Shown in pieces: positions 17,827-27,009 of a stretch of DNA of 64,000 bases (positions within the stretch are counted from its first letter, which is position 1; the number at the start of each line of letters is the position of its first letter). The translations under genes and the position numbers were made by a program. Under the pieces are notes generated by a model. That model did no database searches. It saw only the letters and a program-made list of their open reading frames with translations, and was not told where the DNA came from. The DNA is from CBDCUW01 sp963734865 (GTDB lineage Bacteria; Planctomycetota; Planctomycetia; Pirellulales; Pirellulaceae), in contig CAVTIV010000008.1 of assembly GCA_963734865.1 (NCBI GenBank), positions 558,001-622,000 on the forward strand, written 5' to 3'.

Positions 17827-18765
17827 ATGACGTCGGTTGCTCCCCGTATCGCTGTGCTCGGATCCATCAACATGGATTTGGTGATTCGCTGTGCCCATCT
17901 ACCGGCGCGCGGCGAGACGATCATTGCCAGCTCATCGTCCGAGGTCCCCGGCGGCAAAGGCGCCAACCAAGCGGTCGCGGCATCGCGTGCCGGTGGGGAT
18001 GTCGCGATGATCGGTCGCGTGGGGAATGATTCGTTTGCCAGCCGCTTGCTCGAAAACCTTCGCCGCGAAAAGGTGAACATCGATTCGGTTCGCGTCTGCA
18101 ATGCAATTCCCAGTGGACTGGCCGTGGTGGCGGTCGAGGATAGTGGCGAGAACGCGATCATGGTTGCCGCCGGATCGAACGCTCTCGTCACGCCGGCCGA
18201 CGTCGCCGCAGCATCCGATCTGATTTCCGGCGCCGATCTGTTGCTGGTTCAATTGGAGATCCCGACCGATGCGGTCGCGGCAGCCGTCATGATTGCCAAA
18301 CAGGCTGCTGTACCCGTGATTCTGAACCCGGCGCCGATGCCAGAGGGTCGATTGCCTGAGTCGCTGCTTTCCGTGGACGTCGTCTGTCCGAATCAATCGG
18401 AGGCCTCGGCGATGGTGGACCACAGCATCGAATCGGTGGATGAAGCATGCCAAGCCGTGTCTCGGATACGGGGTCTTGGTGCAGCCCAAGTCATCATCAC
18501 GTTGGGCAGCAACGGCGCCGTGGTTGGTGATCGACACTCCGTCGATTGGATTCATCCTTTCCAGATCAATGCGGTCGACACAACCGCCGCCGGCGACGCA
18601 TTCGCCGGCGCGCTGGCGGTTCGTCTTGCCGAAGGATTCCCGCTGAGGGAAGCCGCGAAATTTGCCTCTGCCGCTGGTGCACTCGCCGCAACACGTCATG
18701 GCGCCCAACCCGGCATGCCCACCCGCTTGGAAATCGAACAACTCCACGTCCAACGTCAAAGCTAG
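17827..18765 (+). CDS. rbsK: Ribokinase
   Basis: A 312-residue PfkB-family kinase that phosphorylates ribose at O5 with ATP in the cytoplasm. N-terminal signature VLGSINMDLV, substrate-binding GGKGANQAVAASRAGG, and the C-terminal anion-hole/catalytic motif DTTAAGDAFAGAL with the catalytic Asp match RbsK. The preceding frame (from 17539) belongs to the sulfatase region; the ATG at 17827 is the only start that gives a normal ribokinase N-terminus. rbsB follows 8 bp downstream. Together with rbsBAC it defines a ribose uptake and activation route. Confidence 0.9.
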   Translation: MTSVAPRIAVLGSINMDLVIRCAHLPARGETIIASSSSEVPGGKGANQAVAASRAGGDVAMIGRVGNDSFASRLLENLRREKVNIDSVRVCNAIPSGLAVVAVEDSGENAIMVAAGSNALVTPADVAAASDLISGADLLLVQLEIPTDAVAAAVMIAKQAAVPVILNPAPMPEGRLPESLLSVDVVCPNQSEASAMVDHSIESVDEACQAVSRIRGLGAAQVIITLGSNGAVVGDRHSVDWIHPFQINAVDTTAAGDAFAGALAVRLAEGFPLREAAKFASAAGALAATRHGAQPGMPTRLEIEQLHVQRQS

Positions 18766-18773
18766 AGCAAACC

Positions 18774-19739
18774 ATGAAACGATCCGTCCTGTTGATGCTT
18801 TCGCTGATCGTCGGCTGCGGCTCCAACTCGAGCACGACGACGCCCTCATCGGAAAACGAATCAGCGGCAGCGGCGAAAAAGCCTCGCGTGGCATTGATCA
18901 TGAAATCCTTGGCCAATGAGTTCTTTTCGACGATGGAGGATGGCGCCAAGGCACACCAGGCTGAACACTCCGATCAATACGAATTGATCGTCAACGGAAT
19001 CAAAGACGAACTCGACGTCAGCCGTCAGGTTGCTCTCGTTGCCGAGATGATCGCGAGCGATGTGGACGCGATCGTGATCGCACCGGCCGATTCCAAAGCG
19101 CTCGCTCCCGCTCTGCGGAAGGCGAAACAAGACGGCATCATCGTGATCAACATCGACAATCGTCTCGATCCCGACGTTCTCAAGCAGGAAGGGATCGAGG
19201 TTCCCTTCGTCGGTCCCGACAATCGGGCGGGGGCCAAGAAGGTTGGCGACTACTTGGCGAGCAAGCTATCCAAGGGCGATGCGGTCGTGATCCTGGAAGG
19301 GATCCGTGGCACATTCAACGCTCAGCAACGGTTGTTAGGATTCAAGGCAGCGATGGCTGAAGCGGGGATCAAAATCGTTGATAGCCAATCGGCCGAGTGG
19401 GAAATGAGTCTGGCCAATACAATCGCCTCGTCGATGCTCAGCGAACATCCCGAGATCAAAGCGATCCTCGCGGCAAACGACAACATGGCGCTCGGTGCGG
19501 TCGCCGCGGTCAAGGCGGCCGGCCGAAACGGCGACGTCCAAATCGTCGGCTTTGACAACATCAGTGCCATCCAACAGGCAATTCGCGAGCAACAAGTTCT
19601 GGCGACCGCCGATCAATACGGTGACAAGTTGGCTGTGTTCGGCATCGAATATGCCCTGTCGTTGATCAACGATCCCAAAGCCGACGTGCGAGATCGAGAA
19701 ACGCCGGTCGATCTCGTCACCCGGGAGACATTGCGTTGA
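18774..19739 (+). CDS. rbsB: Ribose-type ABC transporter substrate-binding lipoprotein
   Basis: A 321-residue periplasmic binding protein of the LacI/RbsB type (peripla_BP_4). The lipobox-like LIVGCGS near residue 15 predicts a lipid anchor. Core blocks include VALIMKSLANEFFSTM, AIVIAPADSKAL, FVGPDNRAGA and AILAANDNMALGA, all typical for pentose and hexose binders. Start ATG 18774 follows an AGAGCAAACC ribosome site 8 bp after rbsK. Its stop TGA is overlapped by the TTG start of rbsA. Ribose is inferred from the neighbours; the protein alone would also allow other sugars. Confidence 0.88.
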   Translation: MKRSVLLMLSLIVGCGSNSSTTTPSSENESAAAAKKPRVALIMKSLANEFFSTMEDGAKAHQAEHSDQYELIVNGIKDELDVSRQVALVAEMIASDVDAIVIAPADSKALAPALRKAKQDGIIVINIDNRLDPDVLKQEGIEVPFVGPDNRAGAKKVGDYLASKLSKGDAVVILEGIRGTFNAQQRLLGFKAAMAEAGIKIVDSQSAEWEMSLANTIASSMLSEHPEIKAILAANDNMALGAVAAVKAAGRNGDVQIVGFDNISAIQQAIREQQVLATADQYGDKLAVFGIEYALSLINDPKADVRDRETPVDLVTRETLR

Positions 19740-21276
19740 GCACTCACCGTGTGCCCCGCTTGTCGGTTTCCGGTGCCACCAAGGACTACGCGGTCCGTGT
19801 ACTCGATCATCTCGACTTTGATCTGCACCGTGCAGAGGTCCACGCGCTCGTCGGTTCCAATGGTGCCGGCAAAAGCACGCTGTGCAAGATCATCTCGGGC
19901 CTTGTACCGGCAACGGATGTTTCCATGGAATTGGATGGTCACCCCTACTCACCAAGCAACAAACAAACCGCCGAGAAGCAGGGCGTGCAAATTGTTCAGC
20001 AGGAGTTGAATGGGATTCCGACCTTGTCCGTCGCCGAAAACCTGATGTTTTCGCGAATGCCCAATCGGTGGGGTGTCCTCCATCGTGGGCAGCTACGAAC
20101 ACGGGCCCGAATCGCACTTGATCGATTCGGACTCCGTGACGTCGACGTCAATGCCATCACCGGCACCCTTGGTGTCGGGAAGCAGCAAATGGTCGAGATC
20201 GCATCGGCACTCGACCGCGATTGCCGTGTGTTGATTCTCGACGAACCCACAGCGGCGCTCAGTGCGAGCGAAACGCGGCGGCTATTCGACCAGCTTGATC
20301 GAATGCGCACGACGGAGTAGGAATCATCTACATTAGCCATCGCCTGGACGAAGTAACCCGGATTGCCGACAGGGTCACGATATTGCGTGATGGGAAACAC
20401 GTCTCAACACGTCCGGCGCTCGACCTGTCGACCGACGAGATGGTTGCCTTGATGAGTGGCGAAACCGCGTTCAAATCGGGCAAGTCGCATCATAACTTCA
20501 CAAAACAGCGAGTTCGTCTTCGTGTCAGCGACTTGACAAGGGCTGGTGCAGTCGACCACGTGAGCTTTGACTTGCGGGAAGGAGAACGACTGGGGATCGC
20601 CGGATTGGTCGGGTCCGGTCGCAGCGAACTATTACGAACGGTGCTCGGCGCCGATGTGGCCAACAGCGGGTACGTGTACATCGATGACGACAGCACACCG
20701 CATCGATTTCGCCACCCTCGTCAGGCCGTTGCCCGGGGACTCGCGATGGTCACCGAAGATCGCAAACAAAACGGTTTGCTGCTGTCCAAGTCGATCCGAA
20801 CCAACATGACACTATGCCGCATGTCGCGATTCGCGAATGCATTGGGGTGGATACGACACGACCAAGAACGACGTGTTGCCAATCAGATGCGAGACGAAAT
20901 GGAGATTCGCTGCAACAGCACCGATCAGATGGTTGCCACGCTTAGCGGCGGCAACCAACAAAAAGTAGCCGTGGCCAAATGGCTCGTTCGAGATAGCGAA
21001 ATCTACCTGTTTGACGAACCAACGCGAGGGATCGATGTCGCCTCCAGGGGCCGAATCTATCGGTTATTCGATACACTGGCCGAACAGGGAAAATCCATTT
21101 TGATTGTCAGCAGCGATGTTGATGAACTGCTGGAAACATGCGATCGCGTGATCGTCATGTCGGCTGGCCGCATCGTCGCCCAGTTTGATCGCGGCAATTG
21201 GTCGCGAGACGCAATCATTCAGGCTTCGTTCGCCGGTTACCTGGACACGACTCAATCGGTGCCCGCGAATGAGTGA
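19736..21276 (+). pseudogene. rbsA: Ribose ABC transporter ATP-binding protein, frameshifted in this sequence
   Basis: Two-cassette sugar ABC ATPase (~513 residues once repaired). First cassette: Walker A GSNGAGKST, signature-like TGTLGVGKQQMVEIA, Walker B VLILDEPTAALS; the frame stops at 20318-20320 right after RMRTTE. One frame back the protein resumes at GIIYISHRLDEVTRIADRV and continues with the second cassette (LSGGNQQKVAVAKWL, FDEPTRGIDV). One missing base, most simply a G in GAG-G, explains everything. The start TTG at 19736 overlaps the rbsB stop, and the end overlaps the rbsC start by eight bases (ATGAGTGA). The importer would be dead if the deletion were real; a sequencing error is more likely. 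Confidence 0.85.
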
Positions 21277-22234
21277 TCCAGGCAATCTGCGTCGGCTGAT
21301 CGGCCACTGGGCCCAATATGCTGCACTGCTCGCAGTGCTGGGCTTGTTGATCCTGGTGTTTGGCATGATGAGCGACAATTTCTTTGCCGCATCAACGATC
21401 CGTTTGATCGCCAATCAAATCCCTTCGCTCACGGTCGTTGCCGTCGGCATGACGCTGGTGCTGATCGTTGGTGGCATCGATCTTTCGGTCGGATCATTGC
21501 TGGCGCTCGGCTCTTCCGTGCTCGGCGTGCTGATGGTCCAGCATGCTTGGCCCCTTTGGTTGGCGGCGATCGCTTGCATCCTATCGGCAGCCGTCTGCGG
21601 TTTGATCAGTGGGACGATCACTTCATTCGGCAAAATACCGTCGTTCATTGTCACCTTGGGTATGCTCGAGATCGCACGCGGACTTGCAAAAATCGTGACA
21701 GATTCACAGTCGATCTACATCGGATCTTCCGTGGGTTGGATCGGTGACCCGATGGGCAGTCTCGGAATCTCGCCGGCATTTGTGTTCGCCCTCGCGATGG
21801 TCGGCATCGGCCAGTTCGTGCTCTCGCAGACAGTCTTCGGCCGATATTGTGTTGCGATTGGCACCAACGAAGAAGCCGTGCGCATGTCTGGCGTCAATTC
21901 CAAACCGTATGTCATCAGCGTGTTCGTCATCAGCGGAGTGATGTGCGCCACAGCAGGCATCATGACCACATCTCTGATGTCCACGGCAAACCCGAACGAA
22001 GGTGTCGGATTCGAACTCTCGGCGATCGCCGCTTGTGTGGTGGGAGGCACGAGTTTGATGGGTGGTCGCGGCAGCGTGATCGCTTCCTTTCTTGGCGTGT
22101 TGATCATCGCCGTGCTGCAAACGGGGCTCGCCCAACTGAGCGTGGCAGACCCGATGAAACAGGTCATCACGGGAAGCGTGATCGTCATCGCAGTCCTGTT
22201 AGACGCCTTGCGACAAAAATGGAGCCGTTCATGA
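21269..22234 (+). CDS. rbsC: Ribose ABC transporter permease
   Basis: A 321-residue inner-membrane permease of the BPD_transp_2 family with eight or more hydrophobic segments (for example YAALLAVLGLLILVFGMM and VVAVGMTLVLIVGGIDLSVG). GGIDLSVGS and the cytoplasmic EAVRMSGVN coupling loop are hallmarks of RbsC-type permeases. The ATG at 21269 overlaps the rbsA stop, and the gene's TGA overlaps the ATG of nucleoside hydrolase 2 (ATGA at 22231-22234). This close packing puts importer and hydrolase in one transcript. Confidence 0.9.
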   Translation: MSDPGNLRRLIGHWAQYAALLAVLGLLILVFGMMSDNFFAASTIRLIANQIPSLTVVAVGMTLVLIVGGIDLSVGSLLALGSSVLGVLMVQHAWPLWLAAIACILSAAVCGLISGTITSFGKIPSFIVTLGMLEIARGLAKIVTDSQSIYIGSSVGWIGDPMGSLGISPAFVFALAMVGIGQFVLSQTVFGRYCVAIGTNEEAVRMSGVNSKPYVISVFVISGVMCATAGIMTTSLMSTANPNEGVGFELSAIAACVVGGTSLMGGRGSVIASFLGVLIIAVLQTGLAQLSVADPMKQVITGSVIVIAVLLDALRQKWSRS

Positions 22235-23337
22235 AACGTTCGCCCGATCAGATGTCTTGTCGGCCATGCCTCACGCATTGGATCCGAACCATTCTTCCAC
22301 GGTCGGTAGCGTGCCTGATCGTCTTCCTTTCGCTAGCGTCATTCGTCCGAGCTTCCGAGCCCGCCAAGGTCATCTTCGACACCGACATCAGCGGCGATGT
22401 TGACGATGTCCTCGCTTTGGCGATGCTTCACACGCTGGCCGATCGCGGTGAGTGTGAATTGCTGGCGGTCACGATCTCGAAGATCAACCCATTCACCGGA
22501 CCATTCGTCGATGCGGTCAATACGTTTTACGGGCGACCAGACATTCCCATCGGAGTCACCCGCAATGCTCAACGGCGCGATAGCAAATACTTGCATCTTG
22601 TTCAGACGCGAGATGGCGGTCAGTTTCGATACCCTCATGACGTACTCTCCAATAACGCATTGCCCACCGCCGTGTCGCTGCTAAGACGAACGCTTTCCCG
22701 GCAGCCCGATCACAGCGTCATTCTGATACAAGTCGGATTGGCGGCGAACCTGGCCGATCTCGTTGAATCGCCGCCCGATGAAATCAGCCCACTTTCGGGG
22801 CCTGAATTGGTTCGCAACAAAGTCCGGCTTGTTGAAGTGATGGCGGGTTCGTTCATACCAATTGCTGGCGACGAGCACTATTTGGAGGCCAACGTCCGCA
22901 ACGGTATCGATTCCATGCAGCGATTCGCCGAACAATGGCCCCACAGCGTGCCGGTGATCTGGAGCGGTTTTGAGATCGGGATCGCGGCCCCCTACCCGCG
23001 AGAAAGTATCGCGCGTGATTTTCGGTATACCGGGCACCACATCGTCCCCGAGGCGTACCTGTTGCACAGTGGCCCAAACCACGACCGGCCGACCTGGGAC
23101 CTGACCAGCGTGCTTCACGCCCTACGCGCCGATGACGACTACTTTGACTTGTCACCAGCAGGTCGCGTCACGGTCGAGGATGATGGTTTCACCCGCTTTG
23201 AACCGACCGATCCGGGCCGTGACCGCTTCCTGGTCATGTCGGACCCTCAAACCACGAGAGTTCGTGAGGCGCTTCGATATTTGGTTAGCGAGCCACCGGC
23301 AAACAGCTTCGATCGCCTGGCTGAAGATCAAAAATGA
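22231..23337 (+). CDS. Secreted inosine-uridine-type nucleoside hydrolase (copy 2)
   Basis: A 368-residue paralogue of the hydrolase at 15290, with a longer N-terminus and signal-like segment (VACLIVFLSLASFVRASE). Signature DTDISGDVDD (Gly/Ser variant), VNTFYGRPDIPIG, and HDRPTWDLTSVL are conserved. It starts with the ATG overlapping the rbsC stop, so it is translated with the importer. The two copies share the overall layout (WSGFEIGIA, PYP) but differ clearly in sequence, which may mean different base or riboside preference. Predicted to release ribose outside the cytoplasm for the adjacent importer. Confidence 0.82.
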   Translation: MKRSPDQMSCRPCLTHWIRTILPRSVACLIVFLSLASFVRASEPAKVIFDTDISGDVDDVLALAMLHTLADRGECELLAVTISKINPFTGPFVDAVNTFYGRPDIPIGVTRNAQRRDSKYLHLVQTRDGGQFRYPHDVLSNNALPTAVSLLRRTLSRQPDHSVILIQVGLAANLADLVESPPDEISPLSGPELVRNKVRLVEVMAGSFIPIAGDEHYLEANVRNGIDSMQRFAEQWPHSVPVIWSGFEIGIAAPYPRESIARDFRYTGHHIVPEAYLLHSGPNHDRPTWDLTSVLHALRADDDYFDLSPAGRVTVEDDGFTRFEPTDPGRDRFLVMSDPQTTRVREALRYLVSEPPANSFDRLAEDQK

Positions 23338-23437
23338 TCCTCCATGAGCCAACTTCCCAAGTCACGGGCAAGCGCAGGTGCCATAATGCGTTGATCGCGT
23401 TTTGACGAAAAAGTGGAATCAAAGAAGTGATACCAAA

Positions 23438-24838
23438 ATGAATCACCCTGCCAAAATTGCCGTTGTCGTTGTCGGTGCCGTGCTGTGCATACATCTGCTG
23501 GGCAATGTGTCCACGGTCGGTGCCCAATCGGACGCTCGTCCCAACATCGTGCTTCTGTTGTGCGATGATATCGGGGCGCACGAGCTCGGTATCTACGGAC
23601 ATCCGACGCACAAGACCCCGAATCTTGATCGTCTGGCCACAACCGGCATCTATTTCGAAACCGGCTACTCGACGCCGATCTGTCATCCGACCCGGTTCGA
23701 GATCATGACCGGCCAATATGGCCATCACAACGGCGTTTACCAATTTCCCGGAAGACCTGGAGGTCCAACACAGAGTGGCCAAGGCGTCGATGACATTTCC
23801 TCGCATCGAACCATCGGACAGTTGTTTCAACAGGCCGGTTACGCGACGGCGCAGTGTGGCAAATGGCAACTCAGCGGCGAGCACCCCAATCTGATCGTCG
23901 AAACCGGATTCGACGAGTATTGCATGTGGGCTTACACCCACAATTTGCCACCTGGAATCAATAAGCATGACGGACTGCATGAAAACCCACAGGGCACGAA
24001 AACGGCACGCTACTGGCATCCTTCCATTGTTCAAAACGGCAAGAAAATACCGACCAACATCGACGACTACGGGCCCGATATTTTCTCGGACTTTGCGATC
24101 GACTTCATGCGGCGAAGCAAAGACAAACCGTTTTTTGTCTACTACCCGATGGCATTGGTTCATGCGCCCTATTGGCCGACCCCGGATGATCATCCCGCCG
24201 ACAACAAAAAGGACAAGAACTCAAAGCAAAACTGGCAATCGAACGTGCAATACACCGACAAGATCGTCGGCAAATTGGTCGATGCACTTGTGCAGATGGG
24301 TGAACGTGATAACACGCTGTTCATCTTCGTGGGTGACAATGGCACCGGTGGAAACGGGAAAGCGCAGACGACCGAGATGGGTTGCCGCGTTCCATTCATC
24401 GTCAACGGACCGGGGCTCGTGAAGCCGGTTGGCAAGTGTGGTGAATTGGTCGATCTGTCGGACATCTTGCCAACCTGCTGCGAAGTCGCGGGAATCGAAA
24501 TCCCCCAAGACAGGCCAATCGATGGAGTCAGTTTCAACAGCTATTTGAAAGGTGATCTGACTCCGCGACGAGACTGGATTTACGCTTATCTTGGCGGAGG
24601 GCGTGTCGTTCGCACCAAACGTTGGCTGCTCGAAGACAACACGATGCAAGACTTTGGACGGCTATTTGATTGCGGCGACTCGCGGAACGGCGTCGGCTAC
24701 AAGGATGTCACTGCTTCCAATGACCCCGATGTGCTGGCCGCCAAAGCGATGATGCGCAAGATTCTCGCCGACAAACCGGTGCCAGCGGTCAGCTCGGCCA
24801 AGAAGGCAAACAGCGCCGCAAGAAAGTCGAAGGCCTGA
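23438..24838 (+). CDS. Secreted type I sulfatase (CHPTR)
   Basis: A 466-residue sulfatase with signal peptide (KIAVVVVGAVLCIHLLG). Metal-site start NIVLLLCDDIG; formylglycine motif C82-H-P-T-R then FEIMTG, a Thr-for-Ser variant of CxPSR that the sulfatase consensus tolerates. Other blocks: CGKWQL, FVYYPMALVHAPY, FVGDNGTGG. It lies 100 bp after nucleoside hydrolase 2 on the same strand and may be part of that unit or have its own promoter. Start ATG 23438 begins the signal peptide; a 12-residue upstream extension starts at a TTG and is not needed. C-terminus is Lys/Ala-rich. Confidence 0.88.
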   Translation: MNHPAKIAVVVVGAVLCIHLLGNVSTVGAQSDARPNIVLLLCDDIGAHELGIYGHPTHKTPNLDRLATTGIYFETGYSTPICHPTRFEIMTGQYGHHNGVYQFPGRPGGPTQSGQGVDDISSHRTIGQLFQQAGYATAQCGKWQLSGEHPNLIVETGFDEYCMWAYTHNLPPGINKHDGLHENPQGTKTARYWHPSIVQNGKKIPTNIDDYGPDIFSDFAIDFMRRSKDKPFFVYYPMALVHAPYWPTPDDHPADNKKDKNSKQNWQSNVQYTDKIVGKLVDALVQMGERDNTLFIFVGDNGTGGNGKAQTTEMGCRVPFIVNGPGLVKPVGKCGELVDLSDILPTCCEVAGIEIPQDRPIDGVSFNSYLKGDLTPRRDWIYAYLGGGRVVRTKRWLLEDNTMQDFGRLFDCGDSRNGVGYKDVTASNDPDVLAAKAMMRKILADKPVPAVSSAKKANSAARKSKA

Positions 24839-24937
24839 GCAATCCGAAAGCAGCCGTTTCACCATCGTGGCGGTGGCTTCCAGGCTGTAGGGTGTTGACA
24901 AGCGAATCGGCCGGCACACCGAAATCAGCTCGGGCAA

Positions 24938-26809
24938 TCAATGATCCTGCACTTTGATGGGCGGCGAATTCACGTGTTGCAGGTTCGTGGTGAAATCCTC
25001 GCCCACGAACGCAGCAACACAAACGGCGTCGGCCGTGGTCGAGCTTGGAACCGAAAAATCGACGCTGGCTTCGCCCGCACCCGCGATCGTCACCACCTCG
25101 CGGTGAATGCGTTGACCAGCCGATTGCTTTCCTCCGGGCGACACCGTCTTCAAAGTCACATGCAGTTTCTGGTCGCCCAACTCTTTCGGAATGCGGTGGC
25201 GAATGACGACGCTACAAACACCACCTCGCGTCGCAGACGCTGGCACATCCACCGAAATGGCATCGCGAAGCGTCGTCCGTCCGGCGGCCCCTTGGTTGGG
25301 TGCCGCCGCAGGCTTGCTCTGCTTGCGTGATCGGGCCTTGTTCGATCGCTCGTCTTCGGCTGCCATGTATGCTTCACGCAGCGAGTCATCGTCGATCGAC
25401 GCCACCAACGGCGCCACAGGGTCATTCGTTTCAGCTAAGGACTTGGCCAATTGCTGACGCATTTTGACCAACGTCGACTGATGACTGGGGCTGTCAATCA
25501 AGTTCACCAAACAGTCTGGATCGACGGAAATGTCATAGAGTTCTTGCAGCACGCGATGGTCAAAGAGTTCCAAGCGGGCAGCAACATCAGGCTCCGTGAG
25601 TGCCCGTTTCACCATTTGCCGATAGGTCATTGTCCCGGTGGTCGCCGTGGCGAATTTGCGATTACCGTCGCTCCACGGACTGTACAGGTAAAGATACTGG
25701 CGAGTTTGAATGCCGCGCATCGGGTGCCGCCATCGACCGGAATTCTCGTTGTATTGCAAAATCACGAAATCACGATTGTCCTGAGCTTCGCCGCGGATCA
25801 GCGGTTCGAACGATCGCCCATGCAGTCGTTCCGGTGACGGATGCTTTTGCCCCATCACGTCCAGCAACGTGGGAAGCAGATCGACAGCCGACACCATGTG
25901 CTCGTTGTCAATCGAACCCGGCTTCGTGACCGATGGCCAGCGAACCATCAACGGCGTATGGGTGCTGTGCTCGTAAAGCTGGGTCTTTGCAAACGGCAAT
26001 GGCATGCCGTGATCGGACAAGAACATCACAAATGTACGATCCGCCTGGCCCGAATCGTCCAACGCCGTCATGACCTCGCGAAAACAATCGTCGGCGCGAC
26101 GCACCGAGGAGTAATAGTGCGCGAGCTCTTTACGAATCACGTCGTCCTCCGGCAAGAATCCGGGCACGGGAACCTCTTCGGCATGGAACACCCGTGAAGG
26201 CACATGGGGATCTTCGACCGTCTCGCCATTCTTTCCCTGAGCATAAAAAGGCTTGTGGGGATCCGAGATGTTGATCATCAAACAGAACGGTTTCCCCGCG
26301 TCCTTGGCCATCTGGATGCCCTGACGCGTGGACTGGCCATAGCTGTTGGCATCTTTCGTGTGCCACTTCTTGCCAGCGGGCGATTCATCCAGAACGGCGT
26401 CCCAGGCGTAAGGATGATACGGTGTCGAATGGGGAACCTTGCCACGGATCGCCGCAAAGTAACCGGCCGCCTGCGCCAAATCACAAAGCACCGGATAATC
26501 GGCATTGGGATTCTGAACAAATCCTTCGACACCGTTGGCGTGCGAGTACATTCCCGACCACATGATGTTGCGACCCGGCATACAATTGCCGACCTGCACA
26601 TGCGCTTGATTGAAACGCAACGCCTCCTTTGCAAAGGCATCGATATTCGGCGATGTATCCGCGAGCTTGCAGCCGAATGCGCCCAGCGAATCGGCACTCA
26701 TGTCGTCGACTGTGATGATCAACACGTTGGGGCGATTGTCATCGGCGGCCATCGCAACGGTGGACAACAGAACGACGGGCGCAAGGCACAACCAGAATCG
26801 ATGAAACAT
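24938..26809 (-). CDS. Secreted type I sulfatase with C-terminal extension (CMPGR)
   Basis: A 623-residue protein with signal peptide MFHRFWLCLAPVVLLSTVAMA. The N-terminal ~480 residues are sulfatase-like: NVLIITVDDMSADSLG, the maturation motif C76-M-P-G-R then NIMWSG, ISDPHKPF, and FLSDHGMPLPFAK. Gly replaces the usual Ser of CxPSR. A linker rich in Lys/Ser/Pro/Ala follows, then a ~100-residue beta-rich tail (VPASATRGGVCSVVIRH) that may be a binding or cell-surface module of unknown type. The start is ATG 26809; the preceding codon is a TTG. It converges with the sulfatase ending at 24838 and diverges from the ceramidase-like gene. Confidence 0.85.
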   Translation of the reverse strand: MFHRFWLCLAPVVLLSTVAMAADDNRPNVLIITVDDMSADSLGAFGCKLADTSPNIDAFAKEALRFNQAHVQVGNCMPGRNIMWSGMYSHANGVEGFVQNPNADYPVLCDLAQAAGYFAAIRGKVPHSTPYHPYAWDAVLDESPAGKKWHTKDANSYGQSTRQGIQMAKDAGKPFCLMINISDPHKPFYAQGKNGETVEDPHVPSRVFHAEEVPVPGFLPEDDVIRKELAHYYSSVRRADDCFREVMTALDDSGQADRTFVMFLSDHGMPLPFAKTQLYEHSTHTPLMVRWPSVTKPGSIDNEHMVSAVDLLPTLLDVMGQKHPSPERLHGRSFEPLIRGEAQDNRDFVILQYNENSGRWRHPMRGIQTRQYLYLYSPWSDGNRKFATATTGTMTYRQMVKRALTEPDVAARLELFDHRVLQELYDISVDPDCLVNLIDSPSHQSTLVKMRQQLAKSLAETNDPVAPLVASIDDDSLREAYMAAEDERSNKARSRKQSKPAAAPNQGAAGRTTLRDAISVDVPASATRGGVCSVVIRHRIPKELGDQKLHVTLKTVSPGGKQSAGQRIHREVVTIAGAGEASVDFSVPSSTTADAVCVAAFVGEDFTTNLQHVNSPPIKVQDH

Positions 26810-27009
26810 CAATCATCTCATATTTGTGAGCGAAACGGAGAACCGCAATCCCCGGCGATACGTTTCCCGTAGCGACGGATCCGCATCGCGTATTGTAAAC
26901 GACTCGGCGATCGAAAGCGGTGGGCCGACAAGTTGGCTTTCGCCTCACCACGGCCGCCCGATTCGGCTACGATAATAGCTTCACCGATCGCCCCTATCCG
27001 GCCCCAATC

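Noticed and set aside
19736..20320. Single-cassette ABC ATPase as an independent gene
   Set aside because: The second cassette continues one frame over immediately after the stop; this is a split rbsA.
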